Shown here: positions 34,599-46,233 of the stretch, piece by piece | Numbering within the stretch: position 1 is the first letter of the stretch | Layout of the letters: the number at the start of each line of letters is the position of its first letter | Assembly (NCBI GenBank): GCA_963681505.1 | Contig: OY811973.1 | Location: 7,347,478-7,411,477, forward strand | Direction: 5' to 3' | DNA from: Eunapius fragilis | Lineage: Eukaryota; Porifera; Demospongiae; Spongillida; Spongillidae | DNA length: 64,000 nt | Translations under genes and position numbers: made by a program | The notes under the pieces: generated by a model | Told to the model about the DNA's origin: nothing | The model's input: only the letters and a program-made list of their open reading frames with translations | Database searches by the model: none

Positions 34599-35210
34599 TT
34601 TTTGTTTTTAGAAAATCCTGTATCCTCCCCTCTATGTAATGGTGAGTAAATGCTTGAGACTCAGCAGGCCTACAACCTCTACTTTCACCATCATCACTGC
34701 ACTCATTGATATCATAGCCACCATCACCACCTTCATAACTGCAATTGCAATATACGATCGTACCTTTAGAACTTATGTGGGAACCAACCAAGCCGAGCTC
34801 GTCTTCAGTTGTGTAACACGTCACCATATTGCTTTACCTACAGAACAACAGTAAAACACGACAAATCATGGGCGTACGCAGCCTTCAGGAAGGGGCGGGA
34901 GGGAGAGACATTAAAGTGGTAGTCAAGCTTGAATTAGTCATACATGTTTCCTGCAATATAGCTTAAATTACGTGACATAGTTTGAATATTCATGCCCATA
35001 CAATGGTGTGAATTGAGCGTGAAAGATGCACTTAATTTGCACACCTATATCTCCGTAACGGATCAAGTAAAAATTAACGAACAGGACATTTCAATGGATA
35101 CAGGAAAGTCGGTAGCGTTAATCGTTGGGTGGTTATAGCGATTTAAACGTGATGTATTTTTATAACAATATGCGCTAGGTCCCGTTTTGCATACTCGACC
35201 CCATATATTA
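32640..35210. mobile_element. Giant imperfect palindrome F1 (2.6 kb foldback)
   Basis: Left arm from 32640 and right arm ending near 35210 are inverted copies. Paired blocks include tggggtcgag, cacgtttaaatcactataac, gttcattaatttatacttga, ttccgttacagagatat, caagcttgacaacc and gcgtacgcccatg. Pairing continues through a coding-like block and into a TG run (33705-33820) opposite a CA run (34489-34596). The left arm has an extra segment (about 33218-33480) with GCGTACGC ends. Both arms encode, on opposite strands, ACNTTEDKLGLFG-type and YEGGDGGYDINECSDDGESR-type peptides. Confidence 0.85.
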
Positions 35211-35490
35211 TATGAACTAAATATAGAAAATTGAAAGTGTAAATACGAAGAAAAAAATTTATTTTGTTGAAATGGAATAATGAAAGTTCTAGCTGCATGT
35301 ATAGCACCTTACTAAGTGTGTAGGATAGTATATATCTTTTGTATTTAATTAACACATGTTTAGCAACGCCATTTTAATTGGTTAATAACTTCTGTTACAT
35401 TTATACGATTTTCAGCAGGCTGAAAATGCTCTCATTAATTTTTTCAATTGCATTTTATTCTATGACATCCTTAATGTTTAATCTCCCGCA

Positions 35491-36135
35491 ATCCTTATTT
35501 AAGGATAACCATCCTTAAATAAGGATGATGACCACTTTCTAAAAGAATGATGTACTCTTGATGCTTTGTTTTATATTAGTGATTCGCTAGATTCAAGATC
35601 ATGCAGATCAGTGATACTGCCGCGATTAAAATAGGTTTGGCTGCTCAAAAACCGGTATTACAGTGTAAATACGGCGAAACCGCCATTTGCCGCTGGCGAT
35701 ATAGTAGTGAGCAAATTAACTCAAAGCGACTTATGGCAAGGAAGGACAGGTTTCTGGTAGCTCTAGGAGTAGAATATACACCGACAGATGGATCTGTGGA
35801 ACAATATCCACGGCTTCAACAATCTACGCTCACGTAACGGCCATGCAGTATACTTCCAAAGATCGAAGCGATTGCATACACTCAAAAGCGTCAAGCTAAG
35901 TAAGATACCGAGGGAGCCACAGAAAACGACGATGTAGTTCCTCAGTACGGATGGATGACATACATGTAGGCCCAGGCATAGATATTACTCTAATATCTAT
36001 GGCCCAGGTGACCAAAGCGGCAGCACTGCATAATTCGTCAAATGACAGTGACAGCGACGGCAACAGTAGGCTTAGGCAATGGCGTGGTCTCCTCGAGTCT
36101 AATTAATTGGGACTAAGCTCTTCCTAGATCTCCCG

Positions 36136-36173
<38 letters not shown>

Positions 36174-36561
36174 TTCAATGCACCATTGTATATGGTACTG
36201 TACTCAATGATAGAACTAGAAAGCACACCGTTCGATGGAGCGGCGGCAGAGCACTCACATGCAGTGCACGTGGTTTCAGTGAGGCTAGGGTACGTCCATG
36301 CTGGCGTTTGAGCAGAAGCAAGCATCTACATCAGTACACGTCATTATACAAATGTTGATATGAATTTTTAAGCGTTATGGTGTAAATAAGCATAACTTAT
36401 TAACCACAAGTTATTTCTTCGACGAATCAGGTTGTGAGTATAGCTGGATCAACTGGCTATCAGAGAGAATCAAAAGTTTTAAAACTATTTGGTTTTTATG
36501 GTCAATAATCTCTACTGTTGTGATCCTTAATTAAGGATGGTGTCAATCCTTAAATAAGGAT
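35491..36561. repeat. 1.07-kb segment bounded by paired 16-bp palindromes
   Basis: 35491-35526 holds ATCCTTATTTAAGGAT and ATCCTTAAATAAGGAT. 36523-36561 holds ATCCTTAATTAAGGAT and ATCCTTAAATAAGGAT. Between them lie a 78-codon plus frame (35601-35837) of unknown nature, a small hairpin (35978-36010) and a 34-C tract (36137-36170). It is possibly a mobile element with doubled palindromic ends. Confidence 0.5.
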
Positions 36562-36930
36562 GTGCCACTTCCTCCCTGTTTTACCACATGGACATTGATC
36601 ATATTGACATCATTTAACGTTTGCTATATGAATAAAACTGACATACGTAATCATTATGTAATGCGGAGTGTTAAATTGAAGCGTTCTCATGGCGACATTT
36701 ACGTATATTTAGAATTGTGCAAACAAAACAGGACTTATGCAGTTTCCCCCCACTTTAATTATTCGATTTACGGTATCATAACATTTACGGTATCATGAAT
36801 ACATTTCAAACAATAAGGAATAAACTGCCCTAACATGTGCTACAAAGTCATGAAAGCTATATCCAAATCTTTGTCTCCGCTACGTTGCGCTTACGTAATT
36901 ATTTAGTGCACTAATTTGACTATTTTTTAG

Positions 36931-37049
36931 TAAGAGGGAGGGGTTCCCTCTCCTCACCCTCTTCACTTTCTTTTTACTAAGTAACCAAAACTCCATGAAA
37001 TAAAATAAAAAGGGGAGGGTGAAGGAGGGAGAACCCCTCCCTCCTTTAT
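36931..37049. mobile_element. Short hairpin MITE
   Basis: TAAGAGGGAGGGGTTC...CTCACCCTC is mirrored by GAGGGTGAAG...GAACCCCTCCCTCCTTTA; about 119 bp, purine/pyrimidine strand-biased arms. The hairpin could also form a triplex-like structure. Confidence 0.65.
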
Positions 37050-37370
37050 AGAACACTGTTACTAGTTAGAGAGCAATGGGTTTTTGGAGCCAGAGCGGTA
37101 AGCCATTTTAAAAAGGCGGTTGCATTGACAGCTGGTTTTCACTTCACATTTAATACCTAAATTTTTTTCAATATTTCTTGAATTAAAGTGGGGGGGAAAC
37201 TGCATAAGTGCCGGCCCAAAAGAAGAGAGCTAAACAACGAGGCGACGAGTTAGCATTTTGCCCGCGTTCCTTACAGTGATCCCAAACAAAAGCGAGCGTC
37301 TGCTCATGACGGTAATTGAAGCGGGGGGGGGGGGGGGGGGGGGGGGGGTTTTAATTAAACAATAGAGGAA

Positions 37371-37658
37371 ACAAGTAAAGAAAAACATTCTCGAACGAGA
37401 AAGTTGGTGGGATATAGGAATTGGAGGCAAAGGTGGTGTAAAAAGGAGGAGAACAAGGTTTTGCGAAAAGGGTAATGAGACAAAAATCCTATATTTAGCA
37501 CTTCTTTTGGTTCTGTTACATTTACACGTGGTAAATATAGGATTTATGTCTCATTTTCCCTTTCTCAAAACCTTGTTCCCCTCCTGTTTACACCGCCTTT
37601 GCCTCCAATTCCTATATCCCACCAACCTTCTCGTTAGAGAATGTTTTTCTTTACTTGT
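37371..37658. mobile_element. Foldback hairpin MITE, family A
   Basis: Ends ACAAGTAAAGAAAAACATTC and mirrored GAATGTTTTTCTTTACTTGT. Arms of about 125 bp pair with few mismatches around a loop near 37505. A 26-G tract lies just outside at 37323-37348. Confidence 0.9.
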
Positions 37659-38527
37659 GTTACAAATAAGAACATAACAGGTATACAAGGCAAATATACA
37701 TTTAAGGTTAATCACCTTTCATAATCCACTAACTGAGGTCCCTTTCTGATTGATGCTTCAAATGCTTTTATTACCATAACCTGGAAACTCTGCTAAATAT
37801 CCAACACCTCTGCCCATCTTTAGATACTGTTATTATCAATACTTATTGTGATAGTCTTATTGATGGAGGTGATGACACAGCTCTAGTGGACCCACTCACC
37901 ACGGCAATGTATGTTGACCCAGCATGCTCTCAGGTCTATTTTTGTTTTTACAACTGATTCCAGATCCGTAGCCAGAAGGGGCTCGTAACCAAAGAAATCC
38001 GTAGAATCTGATTATACTAGCTATTTTATGGGTTTCCTTGGTTACGACCCCCCTTTGACTATGGCCCTGAATTCATGCCTCCACAAAGCTCAAAGATGTC
38101 TGCAGCTTCTGCAATGTCACAACAGATAGCATGGCTCTTCTAAATACTCTGCATGCTACCTAGCAACATAGTGGTTAGAGGCAGTACACCACCTTTGGGA
38201 CTAATAGAAAGCAGTTGCAGAACAGGATGAACTTTTTAAGTGTACACATCTGCTATGATGCTTGGAAGTAAGCAGTGTTGTTACCAACAGAGAAACTCTC
38301 CAGGACTCATATGCTTCCCTTGTTTAATAAAAGTTGGAATGTTTGATGAGGCAGTGGTGGAACAATTATACATGTAGCTGCAATATTGTGTATTTGTATG
38401 CATCCCCCACCAGCCTGGAAGAGCAAATTTCCATTCCCAATTGCTGCGTAATATTTTGCAATCTATCATCAGTGTAACTATAACTGTATTTTATTTACAG
38501 ATATATTATTGTGTTATCTCTTCCTAG

Positions 38528-38632
38528 CCCTGTGATGGGTCCACTCCACTGCACATAGCTGCTGAGAAGGGTCACCATGAAGTGGTGGCAGTCCTGTTGG
38601 CATATAATGCTGACACTACCATAAAGGATGAG
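38528..38632 (+). CDS. Ankyrin-repeat exon C
   Basis: A 105-base phase 0-0 exon (35 codons), acceptor TTCCTAG, donor GTACTC. It reads PCDGSTPLHIAAEKGHHEVV then LLAYNADTTIKDE, one full ankyrin repeat with TPLH, GH and NAD landmarks. Spacing from exon B and to exon D is canonical. A decayed copy is at 45324-45428. It forms the penultimate repeat before the kinase part. Confidence 0.75.
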
Positions 38633-39003
38633 GTACTCTACATGTGTCATGCATGATGTATGACATTCATAAGTATGCACAAGTGGTATGTAACCAGGCA
38701 CTTCATGATGGATGGAATAGCAAATTAAATTTCACAATCTGTGCAATAACCATGGATGTACCTAATTTCTCCACTGCCGGTTTATTAGCTTTATTGATTT
38801 ATATAATATGCATCCCCTTTGTTCACATAGATCAAAAGCACACAATGTGGAAATGGGCACAAATAGCATTATTCCATACATACCAGGTGGACATGCACAA
38901 TGCATACATGGCACCACTGAGTACTATAGAAGTCATGGTCCTAATATATGTACCATCACAAGTGAATGTTCAACATATTAGGATCAACTTGTATTTCATG
39001 TAG

Positions 39004-39072
39004 GATAATAAGACGGCCTTTGATTTGATGGTAAATAAATATCGAAAAGAGCTTTCTCTATTATTTGCAAAG
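39004..39072 (+). CDS. Ankyrin-repeat exon D (C-terminal capping half repeat)
   Basis: A 69-base phase 0-0 exon (23 codons), acceptor CATGTAG, donor GTGAGT. It reads DNKTAFDLMVNKYRKELSLL then FAK. TAFDLA-like starts and a charged second helix are typical of the last ankyrin repeat. Its downstream neighbour is the kinase exon at 42386, 3.3 kb away across foldback F2. The duplicated copy at 45813-45871 has a 10-base deletion. Confidence 0.72.
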
Positions 39073-39439
39073 GTGAGTAAGCATGCCTGTATTCATTTTT
39101 ATTCATTATTAAAAGTACATGTACATGTGTTTGATATACTGTAATTATCAGATATGTCAAATGTAGATAGTCTACATGAATGGAATTTATGCATGTCCTC
39201 CGGTTATCAAACAGATAGTTATGAATTTATATTAGAGACATTTCACGAAAAAAGTTTATTTAATAAAGTTATAAAAATTATTCACTTTAAAATCGCTACA
39301 TCTACCATGCGGTGAATGCTACTGACTTCCCATTTTCAACACTTCATACTACATTGAAAAATACATTTAGAGGTTTAGCATTAGCTTTGTGCCAGTGTTG
39401 TAATGTCTGATGCCCCATGGGGTTCATACCCACCATAGA

Positions 39440-39615
39440 AGTGTAAAATGCCAGGAAATAAGGGTCTGTAATAGTAAGGGAAAATGTCATAGTCCTATAT
39501 TTAACACACGAACATAGTATATGCTATAAATAGGCTAATTATAGGACTATGACATTTTCACCCCTTGTTTCCTTGCTTTTTAAGTCCTATATCTCATCAG
39601 CTTTAATGTTTTTAG
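39440..39615. mobile_element. Foldback hairpin MITE, family A (short copy) in the F2 left arm
   Basis: Inner arms gaaaatgtcatagtcctat / ataggactatgacattttc, plus a right terminus related to family A (TTTAATGTTTTTA). Duplicated at 46234-46425. Confidence 0.8.
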
Positions 39616-39965
39616 TTACTTGTATACGTAGAGAGGTCATGTATACCTATTGATTTGCTCTGTTCATTTTTATGCCATCCATAACAAAGATAGCTTTGCA
39701 AAGTCAGTACATATTTCCCGGTCATTTTGCGCCATTAACCCATTATGGCTGGCTTCCTGATATTACAGGGCAACTTCCCATTCACCACCCATAAAAGTGC
39801 AGAACCTTAAAACTAATGAGACTTTCTTGAAAACGTCAGTCGGATTCTTTTTCAAATTCTATAGTGCACAGAAGCAAAGATTGAGCAATCTTAATTCAGC
39901 TGCCATCGGCTTCGACGCGGTAGTAGCAGATTGCACACACACATCATCATGACTTGTAGAAATCA

Positions 39966-40150
39966 TGTACCACTCACCCTATGGACCCCTCCCTCCCCCA
40001 CGGTGATGGCTGTACCACTCACCCTGTGGACTCCTCCCTCCCCCATGGTGATGGCTGTACCACTTACCCTATGGACCCCTCCCTCCCTCACGGTGATGGC
40101 TGTAACACTCACCCTGTGGACCCTTCCCTCCCCCAAGGTGACAGCTGTAC
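39966..40150. repeat. 45-bp minisatellite, four copies
   Basis: Unit gtaccactcaccctatggac followed by a CT-rich block ending gatggct. The duplicated region at about 46790-46890 keeps only about two units. There is no spacer/repeat alternation, so this is not a CRISPR. Confidence 0.9.
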
Positions 40151-40688
40151 CACCATCACCTATCCCTTTCATTTTACCATGTAAGAGCACACACACACAC
40201 ACAACACATGCTTACCCCATACTTGTGTGATCCTATCCTATAGCCTTGACTACATGTTAATGTCTTATAGCCTCCCCACTACATGTTTGCAACCACTACA
40301 TGCTTGTGTTTTTATAGCCTCCACTACATGGATAGATCTGTGGCAATTTTTGAGTCACGTTAGGGACGGATTGGTGGGTGGGGCCATAAATACTTTACTG
40401 AAGTGTGTGTGTGCATGTGTGTGTGTGTGCAAGCACAAAGATAATGTAACAGTCTTTCGATCCCTAAATGGCACCATTATTTATGAAAGGTGGTATGTAC
40501 TGATTTGTGTAGCATTTAATATTTTGTGATGTGCAGCTAGACTAGATAAGTTTTTCTACGTTTAGTAGTGATTTTTAAATTTAGTTTCTCTATATAATGG
40601 AAGACTTTCATCTTGAGGTACATGTAGTGACTGTGAATATTAACAGATGGGGCCATTGTATGTTCTAAGCATCTGTAGAAATGGAACG

Positions 40689-40695
40689 CACACAT

Positions 40696-40769
<74 letters not shown>
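40689..40769. repeat. (CA)n microsatellite
   Basis: About 40 CA units; the counterpart (TG)n lies at 41163-41218 in the same foldback. The equivalent run in the duplicate is 47418-47493. Confidence 0.95.
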
Positions 40770-42385
40770 CCTAAGCAACTCCTGGAAATCCCAGTGCTGT
40801 TAGGATTACTGGTCCTGGTGAGGAATCTATCTGTGGAAGATATACCAGTTACATCTATGTTTATCTAGACCTTTACCTAAGGGAAGTAGTGCATTTCTGA
40901 ACACTAAAGTACCTCCCTATTTTGAGACATGCCATGCATGCATCCATGTACTAACTCTGGTTAGCACAAAAATTTATTTTTAACATTCATAGTAGCTAAG
41001 TATCCTGTAATACTTAACAGTGCATTCCAACAAAACGAGGGTTGCTTATCAGCCCAGCTGTGGCTTTAACTCCACTACACAAACATGTGCCGGAGGCTAT
41101 AAGACACATCCATCTAGTGAGAGATGCAGGACTATTTAGTGGAATTTAGGTATGTATGGTTTTGTGTGTGTATGTGTGTGTGTGTGTGTGTTTGTGGGTG
41201 TGTGTGTGTGAGTGTGTTTACATGTAGCTACAAGCTAAGGGGCAGGTGAAATGAACGCTAAAGTATAGTGAGTGGTTAATACAACTGTGCGTACAGAGCG
41301 TAAATCCCAACAATGCAAAAAGAAAGTTAGCTTTTCAGCCCACTACCGACTATGGCTCTGAAGTGCTGATATGGCGTTGTGGGCCAATCAATGGCCGTGC
41401 AAGGGTGTATACCGAAAGACTTTCTCGGGCACACAATTATTACATGATGTTGTTTGCGCGCGTAACTGCTAGTACGTACCGTGTCGAGTACGTAAGGTGA
41501 TGGCAGCTGAGTTCCATTTAGATTGCATACAATTGCTACTGTTCGAATAGTAGTTGGTCGACAAAACATGCGACTTGAAGCGAGAAGTCCCATTTCTTTT
41601 ATGGTTCACTATATGGGCATCAAAAGGTATAGCACGAGAAGTTCGTGCATATTCAATGCGAGACATGATTCATGTCTCGGAGTATTAACGGGAACCAGGT
41701 CATAATAGGTGAATGATGCGAAATGATCGAGAAATGTGCCATTACTTTTCACAGCTGTATCTCCGTAACGGATAAAGTCAAAATTAACGAACAGGACAAA
41801 TCAATAGGTACAGGATCCCTCTAGGTATAAAACCGGGTTTGAACCCCTAGGGGTATCGAACATTGCAACACTGGCACGATGCAAATGCAAGACACCAACA
41901 TCTTTTTTACCATACGAAATGGTGTAGTATGATGTGTGGAAAATAGGAAGTCAGTAGCATTTACGGTTCGGGATATGTAGTGATTTTAAAGTGGACCAAT
42001 TTATATATGGGATGGTGTCTAGCAAAATCACCCTTGTGGATAGTTTTTCAAGTTTTCAAAGTTTTTTTTAATTTTCTGTGGACTCCAAAGAGCTTCTATC
42101 AAATGGTCCCTACGCATCCTAAATTGGACTCAGTATCCATCATAACGTTATTAGGTACTGAATTTATAATTAGCAATGCGAGCGATACTTTTTTTTTGCT
42201 TGTCCTGGAAACTTTGATAAAAAGCATCATATTAAAGGATGATTTTGTTGGACACTGCTCCATATATTCATAGCCGTACAATATAATATGTACGAAGGAT
42301 ACTTTTTGTGCTGTCCCATTCTACCATCCTGAGGTTATGCACATTTTGATACATTTGTATGGATGATTAATATTTCATTATCCAG

Positions 42386-44032
42386 GCAAGTACTGGTGCA
42401 CAAGTTCAGAGTACCAAAATCTGCAATGTTGCTGAATTGAAATTGCTTACCACTCAAAAAAGTGTATCTGTTGCTGAAGAACGAGCAATGACTGCTGAAA
42501 GAAGAGCCATTATTGCAGAAGAGAGAGCTGCCACTGCTGAGGAAACTGCATCTGTCCTTGAGAAGACAGCAGCTAGTGCTGAAGAGAGAACCTTTGGAGC
42601 AGAAAGGAGAGCTACTAGTTGTGAAGAAAGTAAAAGAGTTGCAGAAAGCAGAGCCACCATGTATGAAGAGAGAGCCATTTTAGCTGAGGCAAGAGCTGCA
42701 TCAGCTGAACAGAGAGCCACTGAAGCTATGCAGAGAACCATTGCAGCTGAGGGCAAAGCAACATCAGCTGAACAGAGAGCCATGATAGCTGAAAAGGAGT
42801 GTGCTATCACAAAAGAACGATTGTCTGATGCTTATAAACAAGTCACTGTGGCTGAAGAGAATGCCACAATAGCACAGAGGAGAACCAGTATTGCAGAGGA
42901 CAGAGCCGCTGTTTCCAATAAGAAAGCCATTACAGATGAGAAGCGAGCAAACATAGCAGAAGAACGAGCTACTGCAGCAGAGAAGAGGGCCTCTGTAGCA
43001 GAGGAGAGGGCCAAAGTAGCAGAAATGGAGGTTACTGCTGCTGTCATGAAGGCTACAAAAGGTTTGGAAGAAAGAACCAATCAAGCTGAAGGTGCAGTTA
43101 AAACATTGCAAGAAAGCGCACACATATCTGATATCAGAATGGCAGAATTTGTGCAAACAAATAGAGCTTTGGAGGACAGGGCCACAAGAGCAGAGCAGCA
43201 GATCCAGGACCTTACCATGCAGTGCAGACAGCTACAAGAGCAGCTTGACAAAGCCACTACACCATCATGGCTTGTAAAGAAAGATGATATTGTACTGACG
43301 GATAAAGAGCTAGGCAGAGGAGGATGGGGTGTGGTGCAGGTAGCATGGTATTGTGGACTTGAAGTGGCTGCTAAGCTCCTTCATGGTGCAATCCTATCTC
43401 CTCACAACGAGCAGCTATTCAAGAGAGAAATGAATATATCGGCACTGGTACGTCATCCAAACATACTACTATTGATCGGAGCCACTTTGGATCAGCCATG
43501 TGTCATCCTCACAGAGCTGATGCACACCTCTCTAAGGGCAGTCCTAGAGGATAAGGTGCTGAAAAAGGTAACCCTCTCCCATCAGCAAGTATCCACTATA
43601 GCCATTGATGTGGGTAGAGCCCTAAATTATCTGCATTTAATGAAACCAGATGCCATCATCCACAGAGATGTAAGCAGCAGCAATGTGCTCCTTGATCCAC
43701 TGGGAGGAGACATGTGGAAGGCCAAGTTGTCAGACTTTGGGTCTTCTAACTTTGCACGTCAGGTGACTACTGTGGGCCCTGGAAATTACAGCTATGCAGC
43801 TCCTGAGAACTCTGATCCTTCACTGCAATCTCCCAAAATGGACGTGTTTAGCTATGGCATTCTTCTGTTGGAAATGGCATGTGGTAAGTTTCCAGAAGTG
43901 CAAAAGAGGCTAGATGTAATGAAAAGGCTCCAGTGGTCAGCAATGAAGACATTGATTGAGCAGTGCTCAGCAAGGAGTCCAGGTGATCGTCCTAACATTG
44001 CTGATGTACTTATGAAACTTCCTATAGCTTAG
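42386..44032 (+). CDS. Kinase exon: long coiled coil plus TKL-like protein kinase domain
   Basis: One 1647-base exon, acceptor TTATCCAG at 42385, phase 0, 548 codons, stop TAG. Residues about 20-280 are a repetitive Ala/Glu/Arg heptad coil (units of type AEERAxx), predicted to oligomerise. The kinase domain follows: glycine loop GRGGWGVV (about 309), AAK lysine (about 330), HRDVSSSNVLL (about 425), DFGSS (about 449), YAAPE activation-segment end (about 471), DVFSYGILLLEM, and RSPGDRPNIADVL. All catalytic landmarks are present, so it is probably an active Ser/Thr or dual kinase of the TKL group; substrates unknown. Upstream exons C and D would give it an ankyrin N-terminus. Antisense open frames here are shadows of the coil repeats. 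Confidence 0.88.
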   Translation, partial: ASTGAQVQSTKICNVAELKLLTTQKSVSVAEERAMTAERRAIIAEERAATAEETASVLEKTAASAEERTFGAERRATSCEESKRVAESRATMYEERAILAEARAASAEQRATEAMQRTIAAEGKATSAEQRAMIAEKECAITKERLSDAYKQVTVAEENATIAQRRTSIAEDRAAVSNKKAITDEKRANIAEERATAAEKRASVAEERAKVAEMEVTAAVMKATKGLEERTNQAEGAVKTLQESAHISDIRMAEFVQTNRALEDRATRAEQQIQDLTMQCRQLQEQLDKATTPSWLVKKDDIVLTDKELGRGGWGVVQVAWYCGLEVAAKLLHGAILSPHNEQLFKREMNISALVRHPNILLLIGATLDQPCVILTELMHTSLRAVLEDKVLKKVTLSHQQVSTIAIDVGRALNYLHLMKPDAIIHRDVSSSNVLLDPLGGDMWKAKLSDFGSSNFARQVTTVGPGNYSYAAPENSDPSLQSPKMDVFSYGILLLEMACGKFPEVQKRLDVMKRLQWSAMKTLIEQCSARSPGDRPNIADVLMKLPIA

Positions 44033-44060
44033 TCGCATTGTTTTCTACGTTATGGACGGT

Positions 44061-44066
44061 AATAAA
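44061..44066 (+). promoter_or_regulatory. Polyadenylation signal AATAAA of the kinase gene
   Basis: AATAAA 29 bases after the stop codon, followed by GT/T-rich sequence. Compact 3' UTR. Confidence 0.65.
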
Positions 44067-45323
44067 ACTGAGAGTGGTGTTGTCGTTTATTTGATATACT
44101 ACATGTATAATAGTAATATTAATAATAATGATTTTGAACTGAACAAATTTGCAACAATGATGAGAATATCAAAATATAAGTAATGTACTTACAGGTCATT
44201 GTACATTGTAGCTAGTTGCCACAGACTGCCTGTACCATTCCTATTTGTACTGCACATAGATATTGAATCAATGCTTGCAAGGGCGCTGTTCTTTCAAGGA
44301 TGAATGAAGCCATGTTGGTCTTGATATGCAGCATCTCAGATCAGCCAGCCAGGACGCCAGTTGGAAGATGAATACTGCCTCGTGGCCCAATACACCATAG
44401 GTCTCCTTTAGTGGTAGACAATTAAGCTCACTACCTGACATCATTGCACTGTATGTTCTGGTCTGCTGTTACTCCTGCAGACGTATTCACTGCCAGGTCA
44501 ATTTAGTGATTAGTGTTAGACGGAGTCAAATTAAATTATTATTAATCAAAACCACACCTACTTGGACTGCACCTGAGGTCCCTTCTTCAAATGGTTTTAT
44601 TACCATAACCTGGAAACTCTGCTAAATATCCAACACCTCTGCCCATCTTTAGATACTGTTATTATCAATATTAATTGTGATCGTCCTATTGATGTAGGTG
44701 ATGACACAGCTCAAGTGGACCTACTCACCATGGCAGTGTATGTTGACCCAGCATGCTCTCAGGTCTATTTTTGTTTCTACAACTGATTCCAGATCCGTAG
44801 CCAGAGGGGCTCGTAACCAAGGAAACCCATTAAAAAATAGCTAGCAGAATCTGATTTTTATGGGTTTCCTTGGTTACGAATCCCCCCCTCCCCCCCCTGA
44901 CTACGCCCCTGGATTCATGGCCTCTACAAAGCTGAAAGATGTCTGCAATGTCACAACAGGTAGCATGGCTCTTTTAAATATTCTACATGCTACCTTGCAA
45001 TATAGTGGTTAGAGGCAGTACACCTCCTCTGGGGCTATTAGAGAGCTGTTGTAGGACAGTTTAAAGGTATACATCTGCTTATGATGCTGGGAAGTAAACA
45101 GTGATGTTACCAACAGAGAAACTCTCCAGGACTCATATGCTTCCCTTGTTTAATAAAAGTTGGAATATTTGATGAGGCAATGGTGGAGCAATTATACATA
45201 TAGCTGCAGAGCAAATTTCCATTCCCAGTTGCTGTGTAATATTGTTGCTGAATGCTATCTATCATCAGTGTAACTATAACTGTATTTTATTTAGAGATAT
45301 ATTATTGTGTTATCTCTTCCTAG

Positions 45324-45428
45324 CCCTGTGATGGGTCCCCTCCACTGCATATAGCTGCTGAGAAGGGTCACCATGAAGTGGTGGCAGTCCCGTTGGCATA
45401 TAATGCTGACACTACCATAAAGGATGAG
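45324..45428 (+). pseudogene. Decayed copy of ankyrin exon C
   Basis: Still 105 bases with splice sites, but the TPLH threonine (STPLH to SPPLH) and a core Leu (to Pro) are replaced. Open frame kept. With no kinase exon downstream it is probably non-functional. Confidence 0.75.
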
Positions 45429-45812
45429 GTACTCTACATGTGTCATGCATGATGTATGACATTCACAAGTATGCACAAGTGTGATGTAACCAGGCACATT
45501 ATGATGGATGGAATAGCAAATTAATTTTCACAATGTGTGCAATTACTTCATCACCATGGATGTACCTAATTTCTCCACTGCCGGTTTATTAGCTTTATTG
45601 ATCTTAAATAATATGCAGCTGCATTGTTCACATGGATCAAAAGCACACAATGTGGAAATGGGCACAAATAGCACTATTCCATACATACCAGGTGGACATG
45701 CACAATGCATACATGGCACCACTGAGTACTATAGAAGTCATGGTCCTAATATGTACCATCACAAGTGAATGTTCGTGTGCTACATATTAGGATCAACTTG
45801 TATTCCATGTAG

Positions 45813-45871
45813 GATAAACAGACGGCCATTGAAATTAATATGAACAAGAGCTTTCTCTATTATTTGCAAAG
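45813..45871 (+). pseudogene. Decayed copy of ankyrin exon D (10-base deletion)
   Basis: 59 bases against 69 in the original at 39004; the deletion shifts the frame. Acceptor and GTGAGT donor are retained. Confidence 0.8.
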
Positions 45872-46233
45872 GTGAGTAAGCATGTCTGTATTTTTCCTTA
45901 TTCATAATAAGTACATGCACATGTGTTTGATATAATGTAATTATCAGATATGTCAAATGTAGATAGTCTACATGAATGAAATTTATGCATATCCTCCGCT
46001 TATAAAACTGATAGATATATAGAGACATTTCACGAATAAAATAACCTTTGTGTTTATTTATATAAAGTTATAAAAATGATTCACTTTCAAATCGCTACAT
46101 CTCCCATACAGTAAACGCTACTGACTTCCCATTTTCAACACTTCATACTACATGGAAATATACATTTAGGGGTTTGGCATTAGCTTTGTGCCAGTGTTGT
46201 AATGTCTGATGCCCCGTGGGGTTAATACCCACC

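Larger units (their letters stand above)
39240..42000. mobile_element. Giant foldback F2 in the last intron of the ankyrin-kinase gene
   Basis: The left arm (about 39240-39930) is mirrored at about 41330-42000. Paired blocks include cactttaaaatc.ctac, atgctactgacttcc, gtgccagtgtt, acctattgatttg, cattcac/attaaccattatg and ttcagctgccatc. It is the same family as F1. The left arm contains a family A hairpin (39440-39615). The spacer holds the 45-bp minisatellite and CA and TG runs in opposite orientation. Confidence 0.82.
37731..42300. repeat. Segmental duplication, copy 1
   Basis: Collinear with 44574-50180: starts GAGGTCCCTT, includes ankyrin exons C and D, foldback F2, the 45-bp minisatellite and the CA/TG runs. 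Copy 1 keeps intact exons and leads into the kinase exon; copy 2 does not. Confidence 0.92.

Noticed and set aside
40537-40868. Cys/Val and Thr/His ORFs over (CA)n
   Set aside because: Simple-repeat artefacts; the same at 47270-47595.
42454-43156. Antisense ORFs of 82-130 codons across the coiled coil
   Set aside because: Shadow frames of the 21-bp-periodic Ala/Glu/Arg repeat in the kinase exon.
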